Notes under the pieces: model-generated
The model's input: only the letters and a program-made list of their open reading frames with translations
Told to the model about the DNA's origin: nothing
The model's database searches: none
Part shown: in pieces, positions 15,155 through 23,759 of the stretch
How positions within the stretch are numbered: position 1 is the first letter of the stretch
How the letters are laid out: the number at the start of each line of letters is the position of its first letter
Made by a program: the position numbers and the translations under genes
From: Chthoniobacterales bacterium
GTDB taxonomy: Bacteria > Verrucomicrobiota > Verrucomicrobiia > Chthoniobacterales > UBA6821
NCBI GenBank assembly: GCA_021733705.1
Contig: JAIPKF010000001.1
Span: forward strand, 1-34,082
Direction: 5' to 3'
DNA: 34,082 bases

Positions 15155-16126
15155 ATGGATTATCTCGAACGAGCTCGTCGTGTTCTTACAATCGAATCAG
15201 AGGAGGTCTCCCTCCTTGCAAAACGACTTGATCACAATTTTGAAAAAGCAATTAGCTTGCTACTAAAAACAATCACATCTCGTGGAAAGATTATTGTCCT
15301 TGGTGTTGGTAAATCGGGGCATATTGGAGAAAAAATGGCAGCTACAATGACGAGTACTGGAGCCCCTGCTGTGGTTCTCAATTCTTTAAATGCGCTGCAT
15401 GGCGATCTAGGGGTCGTCTGTGATGGGGATCTTTTTATACTGCTAAGTTATAGCGGTGAAACGGAGGAATTACTCAATCTTCTTCCATCGCTCGCTCACT
15501 TTGATGCGCGTCGTATTGCTATGACCGGGAATCTTGATTCTACCCTAGCAAAATCGAGTGATGTTGTTCTGGATGTTTCCGTTTCTCAAGAGGCATGCCC
15601 TCATAATTTAGCTCCTACCTCCAGTACAGCCGTGATGATGGCATTGGGAGATGCCTTAGCCATGGTGCTTTTAGAAGCACGTGGATTTACGCGTGAAAAT
15701 TTTGCTCGCTTTCATCCTGCAGGCCATTTGGGAAACTCTATCTTATTGCGTGTTCGTACTATGATGCGTCCCCTCTCGGAGGTGGTTGTCATGAAACCAG
15801 AGACCTCCGTTTCTGCTGTTTTAGAAGAACTCACGGCGAAGCATCTCGGGGCTGCTATTATTATTCATTCAGATGGGACACTAGCAGGTATTTTTACCCA
15901 TGGAGATTTTGTGCGGCATTACACTTCTGGAAAAGATCTAACTAAATGTTCCGTAGGCGCAGTGATGACGTGCTCCCCTATTACCATTGACCAAGATAAA
16001 CTCGCTGCTGATGTATTGGCTATCTTAGAGCATCATCGTATTGAAGATCTCATTGTCGTGGATACTGCTCAAAAAGTCGTTGGGCTTATCGATTCACAAG
16101 ATCTTTTTAAGTGGAGAGTTTTGTAA
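15155..16126 (+). CDS. kdsD: Arabinose-5-phosphate isomerase (KdsD/KpsF/GutQ family)
   Basis: The product converts ribulose-5-phosphate to arabinose-5-phosphate, the first step of Kdo synthesis for LPS. An N-terminal SIS domain (about residues 25-165) carries GVGKSGHIGEKMAATMTSTG, LNALHGDLG and LLSYSGETEEL. The linker has FHPAGHLGNSILLRV. Two CBS domains follow (MMRPLSEVVVM... and VMTCSPITIDQ...). ATG 15155 (MDYLERARRVL) is preferred over TTG 15137. Length 323 matches the family. It acts with gmhA and the heptosyltransferase in LPS core formation, although it is not adjacent to them. Confidence 0.93.
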   Translation: MDYLERARRVLTIESEEVSLLAKRLDHNFEKAISLLLKTITSRGKIIVLGVGKSGHIGEKMAATMTSTGAPAVVLNSLNALHGDLGVVCDGDLFILLSYSGETEELLNLLPSLAHFDARRIAMTGNLDSTLAKSSDVVLDVSVSQEACPHNLAPTSSTAVMMALGDALAMVLLEARGFTRENFARFHPAGHLGNSILLRVRTMMRPLSEVVVMKPETSVSAVLEELTAKHLGAAIIIHSDGTLAGIFTHGDFVRHYTSGKDLTKCSVGAVMTCSPITIDQDKLAADVLAILEHHRIEDLIVVDTAQKVVGLIDSQDLFKWRVL

Positions 16127-16202
16127 AGCCTGTTTTTTTTATTTCCTCACAGAAGGGGTGGCACTATCCTCGCTTTTTTGAAATCAACTTTTTAATTTTC
16201 TT

Positions 16203-16760
16203 ATGGCACTTGCAAACGACCTCCGTAAAGGAATGGCAATAAAATACAATAGTAATGCTGCTATTGTTCTTGAAGTAACCCACCGCACTCCTGGGAATCT
16301 TCGAGCATTTGTACAATGTATCATTCGTTACATTGGCACTGGTAAATCAGCTGACATCCGCTTTTCTTCGACCGAAAAAGTTGAATTAGTCGATGTCTCT
16401 CGTACTACTTTAGAATTTAGCTATCAAGATCAAGAAGGTTTTCACTTCATGGATCCAGTCACCTTTGAGACGATCACACTTCAAAAAGATTTTATTGGGG
16501 ATGCCAAAGATTATCTCACTGAGGGGATGAATGCTGAAATTCTCTATGTCGAGGGGCGTGCAGTTTCTGTTGAGCTTCCCCCAAGTGCTAACCTTAAAGT
16601 CGTAGAATCTCCTGAGGGCTTACGAGGTGATTCCTCTGGTAATGTGATGAAGCCTGCGACATTAGAAACTGGAAAAGCGATTAATGTTCCTCTCTTCATT
16701 AAAGAAGGGGAAATAATCAAAGTGGATACGCGCACTGGTGAGTATATGGGGAGAGCGTAG
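16203..16760 (+). CDS. efp: Elongation factor P with Asn at the loop tip
   Basis: EF-P binds between the ribosomal P and E sites and relieves polyproline stalling. The product has an N-terminal KOW-like domain, a central OB domain (YQDQEGFHFMDPVTFETITL) and a C-terminal OB domain (SPEGLRGDSSGNVMKPATLE). The usual 185-residue length holds. The domain I loop reads RTPGNLRAF (residues 28-36). The residue that is Lys34 in E. coli, where beta-lysylation occurs, aligns with Asn32, so neither lysine nor arginine modification at that site is expected. The start ATG follows a T-rich leader (CTTTTTAATTTTCTT) with no Shine-Dalgarno. Confidence 0.95.
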   Translation: MALANDLRKGMAIKYNSNAAIVLEVTHRTPGNLRAFVQCIIRYIGTGKSADIRFSSTEKVELVDVSRTTLEFSYQDQEGFHFMDPVTFETITLQKDFIGDAKDYLTEGMNAEILYVEGRAVSVELPPSANLKVVESPEGLRGDSSGNVMKPATLETGKAINVPLFIKEGEIIKVDTRTGEYMGRA

Positions 16761-16797
16761 GAATGGCGCCTGCAGCTCATTCCTGTAATGAGTAATC

Positions 16798-16868
16798 GGT
16801 GTAAAAATGCTCACCTGCCTTGCTCCATCGGCCTCTTCGTTACGATTAGTATGAAATATTTGGGCTAG
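16798..16868 (+). repeat. Decayed type A palindromic repeat (right half)
   Basis: TGCTCACCTGCCTTGCTCCAT through ACGATTAGTATGAAATATTTGGGCTAG matches the right arm and end of type A with several substitutions. No left half is recognisable. Confidence 0.8.
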
Positions 16869-16903
16869 CACTCATTACCTGTTATTCTTTACTTCTCTCC
16901 AAC

Positions 16904-17653
16904 ATGGTTCCAAAAACATGGGTTAAGTTTATAGTTGCTCTCTTTCTTGTTCCTTTTGTCTGGGTGCTGACAAAAACATTTTTGGAGACGTTAGGTTTTT
17001 CTTTGCATCATGGATTACTTGATACGCAAGGGTGTCTCTTTTTTTTAGCAGGTATTGTTTTATGGGGATTGGCATTTTGGCTCTTGCCACGTGCATGGCT
17101 TCTTTGGCCCTATGTTTATGGACATGAGTGTACTCATGCTATTTGGGTAAAACTATTTGGGGGGACGGTGCAGGAAAAATTTTATGTTAGCACCCAGGGG
17201 GGGCATATCATGGCTGATCGAGTCAATACCTGGATTGCTTTAGCCCCCTATTTTTTTCCTGTTTATAGTTTGCTTGTTATTTCTATTTACGGAGTAGCAA
17301 CACTTTTTATGGAGATGACTCCTTTTCAATGGGTGATGTTCTTGTTGCTCGGCTTCACATGGGCTTTTCACCTGACTTTTACCTGTCTTTTTCTCTTCCA
17401 AGGGCAACCGGATGTCCATTATGGGGGCACTTTTTTTTCCATAATCATCATTTACGGAATCAATCTCTTTCTGGTGACACTTTTTCTTCTCATCACGGCC
17501 CCTTATGTGAGCACAACAGCATTTTTGGAGCAGTTTTTAAGCAACCTTGGAGAATTCATAGAACAGATCCAGTGGATCTTAGAAAAGCTTTTTTTAGCAA
17601 TTGTGTGGCTCGTTCGAGAAGCTCATCAATTTCTGGCTCCATTTCTCAAATAA
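16904..17653 (+). CDS. Membrane-embedded M50-like metalloprotease homologue
   Basis: The 249-residue product is very hydrophobic, with segments around residues 8-28, 43-66, 110-135, 145-165 and 180-205. The zinc-site motif is HECTH (His74, Glu75, His78) at the edge of a membrane helix, as in intramembrane M50 proteases and related HExxH membrane proteins. A clear second-site NPxxD motif is not obvious; ALAPYFFPVYSL occupies a comparable place. The role could be intramembrane proteolysis, but the substrate is unknown. The C-terminal ~45 residues form an amphipathic helix. The start is preceded by a pyrimidine-rich leader containing CTCATTACC and TTCTTTACTTCTCTCC. Confidence 0.7.
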   Translation: MVPKTWVKFIVALFLVPFVWVLTKTFLETLGFSLHHGLLDTQGCLFFLAGIVLWGLAFWLLPRAWLLWPYVYGHECTHAIWVKLFGGTVQEKFYVSTQGGHIMADRVNTWIALAPYFFPVYSLLVISIYGVATLFMEMTPFQWVMFLLLGFTWAFHLTFTCLFLFQGQPDVHYGGTFFSIIIIYGINLFLVTLFLLITAPYVSTTAFLEQFLSNLGEFIEQIQWILEKLFLAIVWLVREAHQFLAPFLK

Positions 17654-17664
17654 AAGGAGACTGG

Positions 17665-17735
17665 AGCGGGTAGAGGGAATCGAACCCTCCTGGCCAGCTT
17701 GGAAGGCTGGAACATTACCACTATGCTATACCCGC
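17665..17735 (-). tRNA. tRNA-Gly (anticodon TCC)
   Basis: On the minus strand the gene begins GCGGGTATAGC and ends TACCCGC-T. The acceptor stem is GCGGGTA/TACCCGC (7 bp), the anticodon arm CCAGC-CTTCCAA-GCTGG with anticodon TCC, and the T arm AGGGT-TCGATTC-CCTCT approximately. It is 71 nt long and CCA is not encoded. Confidence 0.95.
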
Positions 17736-17819
17736 GTAAAAAAGAGCCTCTATCCTTAACAGAGAGATCGATACAAGTAAAGAGCCAACTCGTTGGAAAA
17801 CGAATCATGAAATAGTCGT

Positions 17820-18959
17820 CTATCCGCGATAACAGCGGTGAACACGGTTGCTAATACCTGTAAAAAGTTGCCAGCTAATAGTATTGGCTTTGGCAGCAAG
17901 TTCAGTGGCTCTGATTTCATGTTTTCCTTGTTTGCCAATGAGTACCGCTTCATCACCAACCTTCACGTTGGTAATGGAAGTGACATCGACAACAATCTGA
18001 TCCATGGTCACACGTCCCAATACAGGAGCTCGTTTCCCTTTGATGAGTACGAAAGCCCCGTTTCCTGAAACCTGCCGCGGATATCCATCACCATAGCCAA
18101 GAGGTAAAATAGCTACTCTAATATCACGGGGAGCACAATAGGTTCTCCCATAGCTTACCGTACTCCCCTTGGGGAGCTTGTGAACAAGACAAATAGTGGC
18201 TTTCCAGGTCATTGCAGGACGTAATAATTTTTGTAAATGAGGCATAGGAGAAATGCCGTAAAGCAGGAGTCCAAGACGAACTGTCTCGTGAGCTTCTTGT
18301 GGAAAACGTAATAGACCTGCTGAATTAAGAAAATGGATTTCAGCATGAGGAGCTAATACCAGTAAAGGAGTCACTGTTTTTCTAAACAATCGGATCTGCT
18401 GGCGTGTATAATGAGGGTCAGTATCAGCAGATGGAAGGTGTGTTGAGATGCTTTGAATGGTGAGGGAAAGTCTACAAATTTTTTTTAATGTTTTTTCGGC
18501 AGTCTCATAAAATGCTCCAAGACGTCCCATCCCAGTATTAATTTTAAAATGAATCAAGGCACCCGCTGGCGCGACCTTTGCAAAACGACGTGCCTCTTCG
18601 TAGGAAGAAATCGTTGGAATAAAACCATGCTCGGCAATCGCAGGATATTCTGAAGGTAATGCGGCGCTCAGCAACATGATTGGATGAGTGCGATCGATTG
18701 CTTCGATTATTAATGCCTCTTCGAGAGAGGCGACTGCAAAATAATTTACTTCCTTGCCAATAGCAGTGGCGACTTCTTGTATTCCATGACCATAGGCGTC
18801 AGCTTTAACTACTGCGATAATGGTTGCATTGGGAGCTTGCTTCTTAACAACTCGAAGATTATGAAGAAAGGCCGTACGATCGATTTCAACCCAGGTGCGA
18901 TAAACCTGTTTTGAAAGAGCAAGAGGCGATTTTTTGTTGAGAGGAACTCCTTTGTGCAT
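17820..18959 (-). CDS. alr: Alanine racemase
   Basis: This PLP enzyme makes D-alanine for peptidoglycan. YRTWVEIDRTAFLHNL opens the barrel. AVVKADAYGHG carries the PLP lysine (Lys52 from the start chosen here). HLPSADTD, RLGLLLYG and the C-terminal GYGDGYPR with VTMDQIVVDVT are all present. I use the ATG at 18959 (379 residues, the usual size). An ATG at 19049 would add 30 residues with no family counterpart, although it has an AAGGGA a few bases upstream. It ends close to tRNA-Gly on the same strand and is divergent from the histone-like gene. Confidence 0.93.
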   Translation of the reverse strand: MHKGVPLNKKSPLALSKQVYRTWVEIDRTAFLHNLRVVKKQAPNATIIAVVKADAYGHGIQEVATAIGKEVNYFAVASLEEALIIEAIDRTHPIMLLSAALPSEYPAIAEHGFIPTISSYEEARRFAKVAPAGALIHFKINTGMGRLGAFYETAEKTLKKICRLSLTIQSISTHLPSADTDPHYTRQQIRLFRKTVTPLLVLAPHAEIHFLNSAGLLRFPQEAHETVRLGLLLYGISPMPHLQKLLRPAMTWKATICLVHKLPKGSTVSYGRTYCAPRDIRVAILPLGYGDGYPRQVSGNGAFVLIKGKRAPVLGRVTMDQIVVDVTSITNVKVGDEAVLIGKQGKHEIRATELAAKANTISWQLFTGISNRVHRCYRG

Positions 18960-19092
18960 TTGAAAATATAATAATTTTAATGGTTCTATCAGAACGTAGC
19001 AAACAGAAGGAGTGAATCGAGAGAGATTTTGTCTCTGGTTTTCAAGCATATTCCCTTCTTGGCAAGGAGCGATAAAGTGATATTGTCAGAAA

Positions 19093-19464
19093 ATGCCTAC
19101 TCCAACAAAAACAAAAAAAGCGATCACAAAAAAAGTTACTACTAAGAAAACTGCTGTTAAGAGCATCAAAAAAACAGTTCCAAAAACGAAGGATGCCAAG
19201 AGCAGTTTAAAGAAAAAAGTGATCAACAAAAAAATCGGTGTTTCTCCAGCTCAAGATAAACTGGCCAAAGAGGCCTTAAAGCTTGTGGATAAAGCTGCAT
19301 CGTTGTTGCGCAAGGGAATTAAAACTGGTTCCAAAGCCACACATGAAGCTCGTGCTGCCTTACACCAAGAGGCACATACACTCCTTGGCAAAGCCTCTTC
19401 CAATCTCGATCATGCTTTAAAATCCGGGGCCTCTTTATTGCGTAGTGCTATCAATAAAATTTAG
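19093..19464 (+). CDS. Lysine-rich histone H1-like / nucleoid-associated protein
   Basis: The 123-residue product has a disordered basic N-terminal half (residues 1-55, dominated by K, T, A, V and S, e.g. PTKTKKAITKKVTTKKTAVK). The C-terminal helical half has alternating Ala, Leu and His (KLAKEALKLVDKAASLLRKG, LHQEAHTLLGKASSNLDHAL). The basic part resembles bacterial histone H1-like proteins such as chlamydial Hc1, but the order is reversed: in Hc1 the helical part is N-terminal. It probably binds nucleic acid or a polyanion. A phasin-like granule protein is an alternative. ATG follows GTGATATTGTCAGAAA. Confidence 0.65.
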   Translation: MPTPTKTKKAITKKVTTKKTAVKSIKKTVPKTKDAKSSLKKKVINKKIGVSPAQDKLAKEALKLVDKAASLLRKGIKTGSKATHEARAALHQEAHTLLGKASSNLDHALKSGASLLRSAINKI

Positions 19465-19515
19465 TTGATGTCACTCTATTCCCCCAAATGAGCTCAAGAA
19501 GAGAGCTCCTGTATT

Positions 19516-20463
19516 ATGAAAACGCTTGTTACTGGAGGCGCTGGCTTTATTGGATCGCATGTTGTTCGGGCACTGCTTCATGAAGGACATGAGGTTACGG
19601 TTCTTGATGACTTCAACGATTTTTATGATCCTGCGATCAAACAGAGCAATCTTGCTGATATAAAGACTCATGCGGCTATCATTAAGGGAGATTTACGTGA
19701 TGAAGGAATCGTCCAAGGAATTTTTGCCAAGGTTCGTCCAGAAGTTACTTTTCATCTTGCTGCACGGGCAGGCGTAAGGCCCTCGATTCTTCACCCAAAA
19801 TTATATCTTGAGACAAATGTGAATGGTACATTTCATGTGCTCGAGGCAGCTCGTCTCTGCGGATGTGAGCGTATGATTTTTGCTTCAAGTTCTTCTGTCT
19901 ATGGTCTTGCTACAACGATCCCTTTTCACGAGGAATTGGCACTTCCACAAACACTGAGTCCTTATGCTGCAACCAAGCTAGCGGGAGAGCAGCTTTGTGG
20001 TAATTTTTCTTATCTCTATGGCATGAAAATAGTCGCTCTCCGCTTTTTCACTGTTTATGGGCCAGGGCAGCGACCCGATTTAGCAATTCATGCTTTTACT
20101 GATGCTATCGCACATGGTCGTCCTATTAAAAAATTTGGGGATGGTTCCACCCGTCGTGACTATACCTACATCGACGATATCGTCCAAGGAGTGCTGGGAG
20201 CAATGCGTTATGACAAAAAAAGTTTTGATATATTTAATTTAGGAGGACATAAAACCACATCCCTTTCAGAGCTCATAGTATTAATTGAAAAGGCCGTTGG
20301 CTGCAGAGCCATTATTGAAGAGCATCCCGAGCAAAAAGGGGATATGCCATTAACCTATGCTGAGATTAGCAAAGCCCAACAATTTTTAGGATATAATCCT
20401 CAAACATCTATTGAGATTGGGATTCCAAAATTTGTCGAGTGGTATCAACAGAACACGCATTAA
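19516..20463 (+). CDS. NAD-dependent sugar-nucleotide epimerase/dehydratase (UDP-glucuronate 4-epimerase-like)
   Basis: This is an extended short-chain dehydrogenase of 315 residues. The NAD-binding motif GGAGFIGSHVV is at residues 7-17. Catalytic residues are in SSSSVYG and YAATKLAGE (Tyr-x3-Lys). FFTVYGPGQRPDLAIHAF and GDGSTRRDYTYIDDI are typical of UDP-glucose/UDP-glucuronate epimerases. It would supply an epimerised UDP-sugar for envelope polysaccharide. The substrate choice between glucose and glucuronate is not settled, though DDFNDFYDPAIKQSNL favours the glucuronate group. Confidence 0.85.
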   Translation: MKTLVTGGAGFIGSHVVRALLHEGHEVTVLDDFNDFYDPAIKQSNLADIKTHAAIIKGDLRDEGIVQGIFAKVRPEVTFHLAARAGVRPSILHPKLYLETNVNGTFHVLEAARLCGCERMIFASSSSVYGLATTIPFHEELALPQTLSPYAATKLAGEQLCGNFSYLYGMKIVALRFFTVYGPGQRPDLAIHAFTDAIAHGRPIKKFGDGSTRRDYTYIDDIVQGVLGAMRYDKKSFDIFNLGGHKTTSLSELIVLIEKAVGCRAIIEEHPEQKGDMPLTYAEISKAQQFLGYNPQTSIEIGIPKFVEWYQQNTH

Positions 20464-20610
20464 TGAATTGGGAGAGCCCCCTTTTTTAGTTTACTCGATG
20501 CTAAAAAATCTCAATCTTCCTTCCTGCCGTTTCGTTTCAAAGTTATTTGACTATAATGATTGACGGCGCAGCTATTCTATGGCACTCTCCCACACCAACT
20601 TTTTTTTACG

Positions 20611-20784
20611 ATGAAGCGCACCTACCAACCATCTAAGCGAACCAGAAAACAGCAATTTGGCTTTCGTGCTCGCATGGCCACTAAGAATGGTCGCGCTATT
20701 TTAAGTCGACGTCGTCGACATGGACGTGCACGGCTTTTACCAAAAGGCGTTGAGATCCATTTCAAACGTCATACGGAAGCTTAG
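20611..20784 (+). CDS. rpmH: Ribosomal protein L34 (bL34) with C-terminal extension
   Basis: MKRTYQPSKRTRKQQFGFRA, followed by ARMATKNGRAILSRRRRHGR, is the standard L34 core. The protein has 57 residues; family members usually have 44-46, so PKGVEIHFKRHTEA is an extension. The ATG follows ACTTTTTTTTACG, a T-rich leader. First gene of the rpmH-rnpA-yidD-yidC block. The block is often next to dnaA/oriC, but no dnaA or DnaA-box cluster was seen here. Confidence 0.95.
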   Translation: MKRTYQPSKRTRKQQFGFRARMATKNGRAILSRRRRHGRARLLPKGVEIHFKRHTEA

Positions 20785-20799
20785 TCAGTCTTTATACTC

Positions 20800-20919
20800 T
20801 CCTCATTTTGACTTGGGGAAGGCTGTACACATACAGTCCAGTATTAAAATGGTCTTATGTCTTACCCCAGCAGCTTTCGCGACTTCCTTGTTACGATTAG
20901 TATGAAAAATTTGAGCTTG
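20800..20919 (+). repeat. Decayed type A palindromic repeat (centre and right arm)
   Basis: CTGTACACATACAG retains the apex. TACCCCAGCAGCTTTCGCGAC and TACGATTAGTATGAAAAATT match the right arm and end with many substitutions. It lies between rpmH and rnpA. Confidence 0.75.
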
Positions 20920-20936
20920 GGTTCTCTTTTCCATTC

Positions 20937-21398
20937 ATGTTTAAGATTGAAAAATCAACATTTGAAAAACAGGTGCCTGGTGATGTGATCTTTCCACGAA
21001 ACGCTTCTCTTAGCTCAAGTCTCCAATATCAGGCTGTTCGTGATTATGGGATTTCTACATGGGGTCCTCTTTTTCGTCTCTCGTGTTTAAAAAAAGAGTC
21101 GGTGGCCTTATCACTTCCCAAACTATTGGAGAAGCAAGATACAATAGCTTCAAAATATCCCAATAACGGAACTGACCCCTTCTCAAAAGGAGGATTTATT
21201 GTTTCCCGTCGTGTTGGAAATGCTGTGGTACGTAATCGTGTGAAGCGTCGTTTACGTGAGCTTTATCGATTAGAACGCTTCCATGTTCTTCCAGATCTAT
21301 GGCTCGTCTTCATTGCAACTCCTCAAGCAGCGTCAGCCAGCTTTGCTCAACTGCGTGAGGAATGGTATCGCCTTGCAACAAAACTTTCTCTTTTTTAA
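20937..21398 (+). CDS. rnpA: Ribonuclease P protein component
   Basis: The signature FIVSRRVGNAVVRNRVKRRL (residues 87-106), containing the RNR motif, identifies the protein subunit of RNase P, which matures tRNA 5' ends together with M1 RNA. The N-terminal ~55 residues lead into the RLSCLKK strand, and an insert (~60-85) is longer and poorly conserved compared with typical ~120-residue RnpA (here 153). The start ATG follows TTCTCTTTTCCATTC. The gene order rpmH-rnpA-yidD-yidC supports the call. Confidence 0.9.
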   Translation: MFKIEKSTFEKQVPGDVIFPRNASLSSSLQYQAVRDYGISTWGPLFRLSCLKKESVALSLPKLLEKQDTIASKYPNNGTDPFSKGGFIVSRRVGNAVVRNRVKRRLRELYRLERFHVLPDLWLVFIATPQAASASFAQLREEWYRLATKLSLF

Positions 21399-21418
21399 AC
21401 AATCACGATGTGATTCCT

Positions 21419-21658
21419 ATGGTTTTTCTTCTTCAGCTCCCTGCCCTCATCTACCGATGGATTTTCTCACCCATCCTTCATAGCCTGTGCGGTCCAGGTT
21501 GTGGCTGTCGTCACGCACCTAGTTGTTCTTGCTATTGGATTGAAGCCTTGAAACAACATGGACCTAGGCGTGGTTTGATTTTAGGACTCCAGCGTATTCT
21601 GAGCTGCCATCCATGGGGTAGCGGTGGTTATGATCCAGTGCCGAAAAAAGATTCTTAA
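21419..21658 (+). CDS. yidD: Membrane protein insertion efficiency factor YidD
   Basis: The 79-residue product starts MVFLLQLPALIYRWIFSPIL, an amphipathic membrane-surface helix. It has the family Cys/Pro segment (HAPSCSCYWIEALKQHGPRRG) and the terminal CHPWGSGGYDPVP. YidD aids YidC-dependent membrane insertion and sits between rnpA and yidC as usual. It is richer in Cys/Gly at GPGCGCR than most. The stop TAA lies in a TTAA that begins a degenerate repeat left end. Confidence 0.92.
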   Translation: MVFLLQLPALIYRWIFSPILHSLCGPGCGCRHAPSCSCYWIEALKQHGPRRGLILGLQRILSCHPWGSGGYDPVPKKDS

Positions 21659-21690
21659 ACTCGCATATTTCATAAATCCGATTTTCTGTT
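21655..21690 (+). repeat. Decayed left end of a palindromic YTAR repeat
   Basis: TTAA-ACTCGCATATTTCATAAATCCGAT matches the left end with a few changes and then loses similarity. The TTAA overlaps the yidD stop codon. Confidence 0.65.
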
Positions 21691-21771
21691 TTCATGCACG
21701 TTTTAGGATAATTTTCTTCGTGATTGCAACCTTATCGGATAGACTCAACGGCTCTCTTTATTTTTTAATTT

Positions 21772-23532
21772 ATGTTTGACCGTACTACTTGGATCGCTAT
21801 TGCTCTCTCCATTGCAGGCCTGATTGGCTGGCAGTGGTATTACACCAACAATTTTCTACCTGCAAAGGAGGCAGAAAAAAAAGATTTGGTTTCTCAAGCT
21901 CCATCTTCTAATAAAATTCCACAAGAGGAACACTCCGTTGCTTCTACTCCAGTATCAGAGAGCATTCCAGAGTTCAAGGCACGTCAAGAAACCTTTGATA
22001 CTTCAAAAGCGGAATATCTCTTCTCTGATAATAGTGGAGGTATTCAAACCATCACTCTCTTCCTTCATTTAGGGGAAAAAGCTCATAGTCTTCAACTCAA
22101 TAACCTCTCCCCAATGCCCATAGGAGCACTGGGAGAAAAATCAGGGGATCTTGTGAAAACACTCAATGGCTTTGTAATGAATGCTGATAAAGCTGCGGGA
22201 AAGGTCTCTTTTCAACGAAATGAGTCCAATGGTCTCATTATAAAAAAGAACTTCGTACTCCCACAAACCTCAGGTTCCCCAGCAGAATACACCGTTGGAT
22301 TTGATCTGACCTTTGAGAATAGTGGTACAACCGATCTTGAAGTTCCCTCCTATTTTTTATCCTGCGGAGGTGCCTCTCCTGTTCATGCTACTGATGCTTC
22401 TACCTACACGCGTTTTGACTGGTTTAGTAAAGGAAAGATGACAACCATCGATGTCAATTGGTTTTCATCAGGGATGATTCCCATAGTAGGTATTGAAACA
22501 CATCCGGCTCGACCCCTCTACCAAATGAAAAACCCTGATATCACCTGGACGGCCGTTACTAGCCAATATTTTTGTACCATTTTAACAGCAGAACAAAAAG
22601 AGCAACACTCCTCTGTCTGGTCTTCACGTTTTGAGGATCCTCTTATTCCAAAAACAGCAAACAGTAAAACAATTTATGGAATTGAGGGTGGTTTTATTCT
22701 CGAACCGCTTCATCTTGCTCCGGGAGCCTCAATAACAGAGCATTACACCATTTTTGCAGGGCCTAAAGATTTTGGGGCTTTAGAAAAATTAGGAGATCAA
22801 CAGCAAAGTGTTATGAACTTTGGAACATTTCACCTTGTCTCCGAATTTTTACTTTGGGCTATGAATCATTTGAAACAAATCCTCGGTAACTATGCTGCTG
22901 CAATTATTGTCTTAACGCTGCTCATTAAACTTATTCTTTGGCCGATTCAAAATAAGGCCACCAGTTCTATGAAGCAGATGCAGCTTCTTTCTCCGCGGAT
23001 GACGGAACTTCGTTCCAAGTACAAGGATAATCCCACCAAGATGAACGAAGAACTGATGAAGCTCTACAAACAGTATGGAGTAAATCCCTTTGGAGGGTGT
23101 TTACCGATGCTTGTTCAAATTCCTATTTTCTTTGGTTTTTATTCAATGCTTGGAACTGCTATTGAGCTCCGCAATAGCCATTTTCTTTGGATTCACGATC
23201 TTTCACAACCCGATACGATTGCCCACTTTCTCAATTATCCTATTAATCTTTTACCGATTATTATGGCTGGAACCATGCTCTGGCAAATGTCTCTTTCACC
23301 CAAAGGGGGGGATCCAGCTCAACAGCGAGTCATGTATTTTATGCCATTGATTTTCTTGTTTTTCTGTTACAATTTTGCTTCGGCACTAGCACTCTATTGG
23401 ACAACACAAAACCTTTTTTCAATCGGACAACTCTACCTCACACGCAATGCTCCCTTGCCTCAACTTATAGAGCCAGCACCCAAGCGAAAAAGAGGATTCC
23501 CCAAGGGAAAATCTAAAAAAACAAAGAGTTAA
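21772..23532 (+). CDS. yidC: Membrane protein insertase YidC
   Basis: The 586-residue product inserts and folds inner-membrane proteins. An N-terminal TM (residues ~5-28) is followed by a linker and a large periplasmic beta-domain (~65-355). The five-helix core (~360-560) includes ILWPIQNKATSSMKQMQLL, LRSKYKDNPTKMNEELMKLY and NPFGGCLPMLVQIPIFFGFY. A basic C-terminal tail (KRKRGFPKGKSKKTKS) would bind the ribosome. The long periplasmic domain is the Gram-negative form. The stop TAA is in the TTAA end of repeat copy 9. The start follows CTTTATTTTTTAATTT. Confidence 0.96.
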   Translation: MFDRTTWIAIALSIAGLIGWQWYYTNNFLPAKEAEKKDLVSQAPSSNKIPQEEHSVASTPVSESIPEFKARQETFDTSKAEYLFSDNSGGIQTITLFLHLGEKAHSLQLNNLSPMPIGALGEKSGDLVKTLNGFVMNADKAAGKVSFQRNESNGLIIKKNFVLPQTSGSPAEYTVGFDLTFENSGTTDLEVPSYFLSCGGASPVHATDASTYTRFDWFSKGKMTTIDVNWFSSGMIPIVGIETHPARPLYQMKNPDITWTAVTSQYFCTILTAEQKEQHSSVWSSRFEDPLIPKTANSKTIYGIEGGFILEPLHLAPGASITEHYTIFAGPKDFGALEKLGDQQQSVMNFGTFHLVSEFLLWAMNHLKQILGNYAAAIIVLTLLIKLILWPIQNKATSSMKQMQLLSPRMTELRSKYKDNPTKMNEELMKLYKQYGVNPFGGCLPMLVQIPIFFGFYSMLGTAIELRNSHFLWIHDLSQPDTIAHFLNYPINLLPIIMAGTMLWQMSLSPKGGDPAQQRVMYFMPLIFLFFCYNFASALALYWTTQNLFSIGQLYLTRNAPLPQLIEPAPKRKRGFPKGKSKKTKS

Positions 23533-23713
23533 CCCGGATATTTCATACTCAATCTATTACGGCCTGTGGAAAGCTCATCATTACTGCGTTGGTCTCGAAT
23601 TGTGATTTGGGCGGTATGTACTCATACAGCCCGGCATCACAATCCTTCGCCCGCCTTGTACTCATAAGCTTTGCACAGCGCCTCATGACGATTCAGCATG
23701 AAATATCCGGGTT
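23529..23713 (+). repeat. Palindromic YTAR repeat, type B (copy 9)
   Basis: TTAA + CCCGGATATTTCATAC starts the copy and contains the yidC stop. It has the outer stem ATTGTGAT/ATCACAAT and the hairpin GGGC-g-GTATG-TACT-CATAC-a-GCCC. The right end is CCGGGTT, then fused directly to another end. Confidence 0.94.
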
Positions 23714-23758
23714 CCGCATATTTCATACTGTTCGTGACGAGGAGGCAGGGAAGCCTGA
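23714..23758 (-). repeat. Truncated, inverted type A palindromic repeat
   Basis: CCGCATATTTCATACTGTTCG then TGACGAGGAGGCAGGGAAGCC is the complement of the type A right arm, so this fragment lies in the opposite orientation. It ends just at the dnaJ stop codon. Confidence 0.75.
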
Positions 23759-23759
23759 T

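Noticed and set aside
20464..20490. Terminator after the epimerase gene (GGG-AGAG-CCC then T-run)
   Set aside because: Stem of only three base pairs; too weak to call.
20464..20610. Possible oriC/dnaA region before rpmH
   Set aside because: No DnaA-box cluster (TTATCCACA-like) and no dnaA gene; only a weak GGGAGAGCCC-T6 structure was seen.
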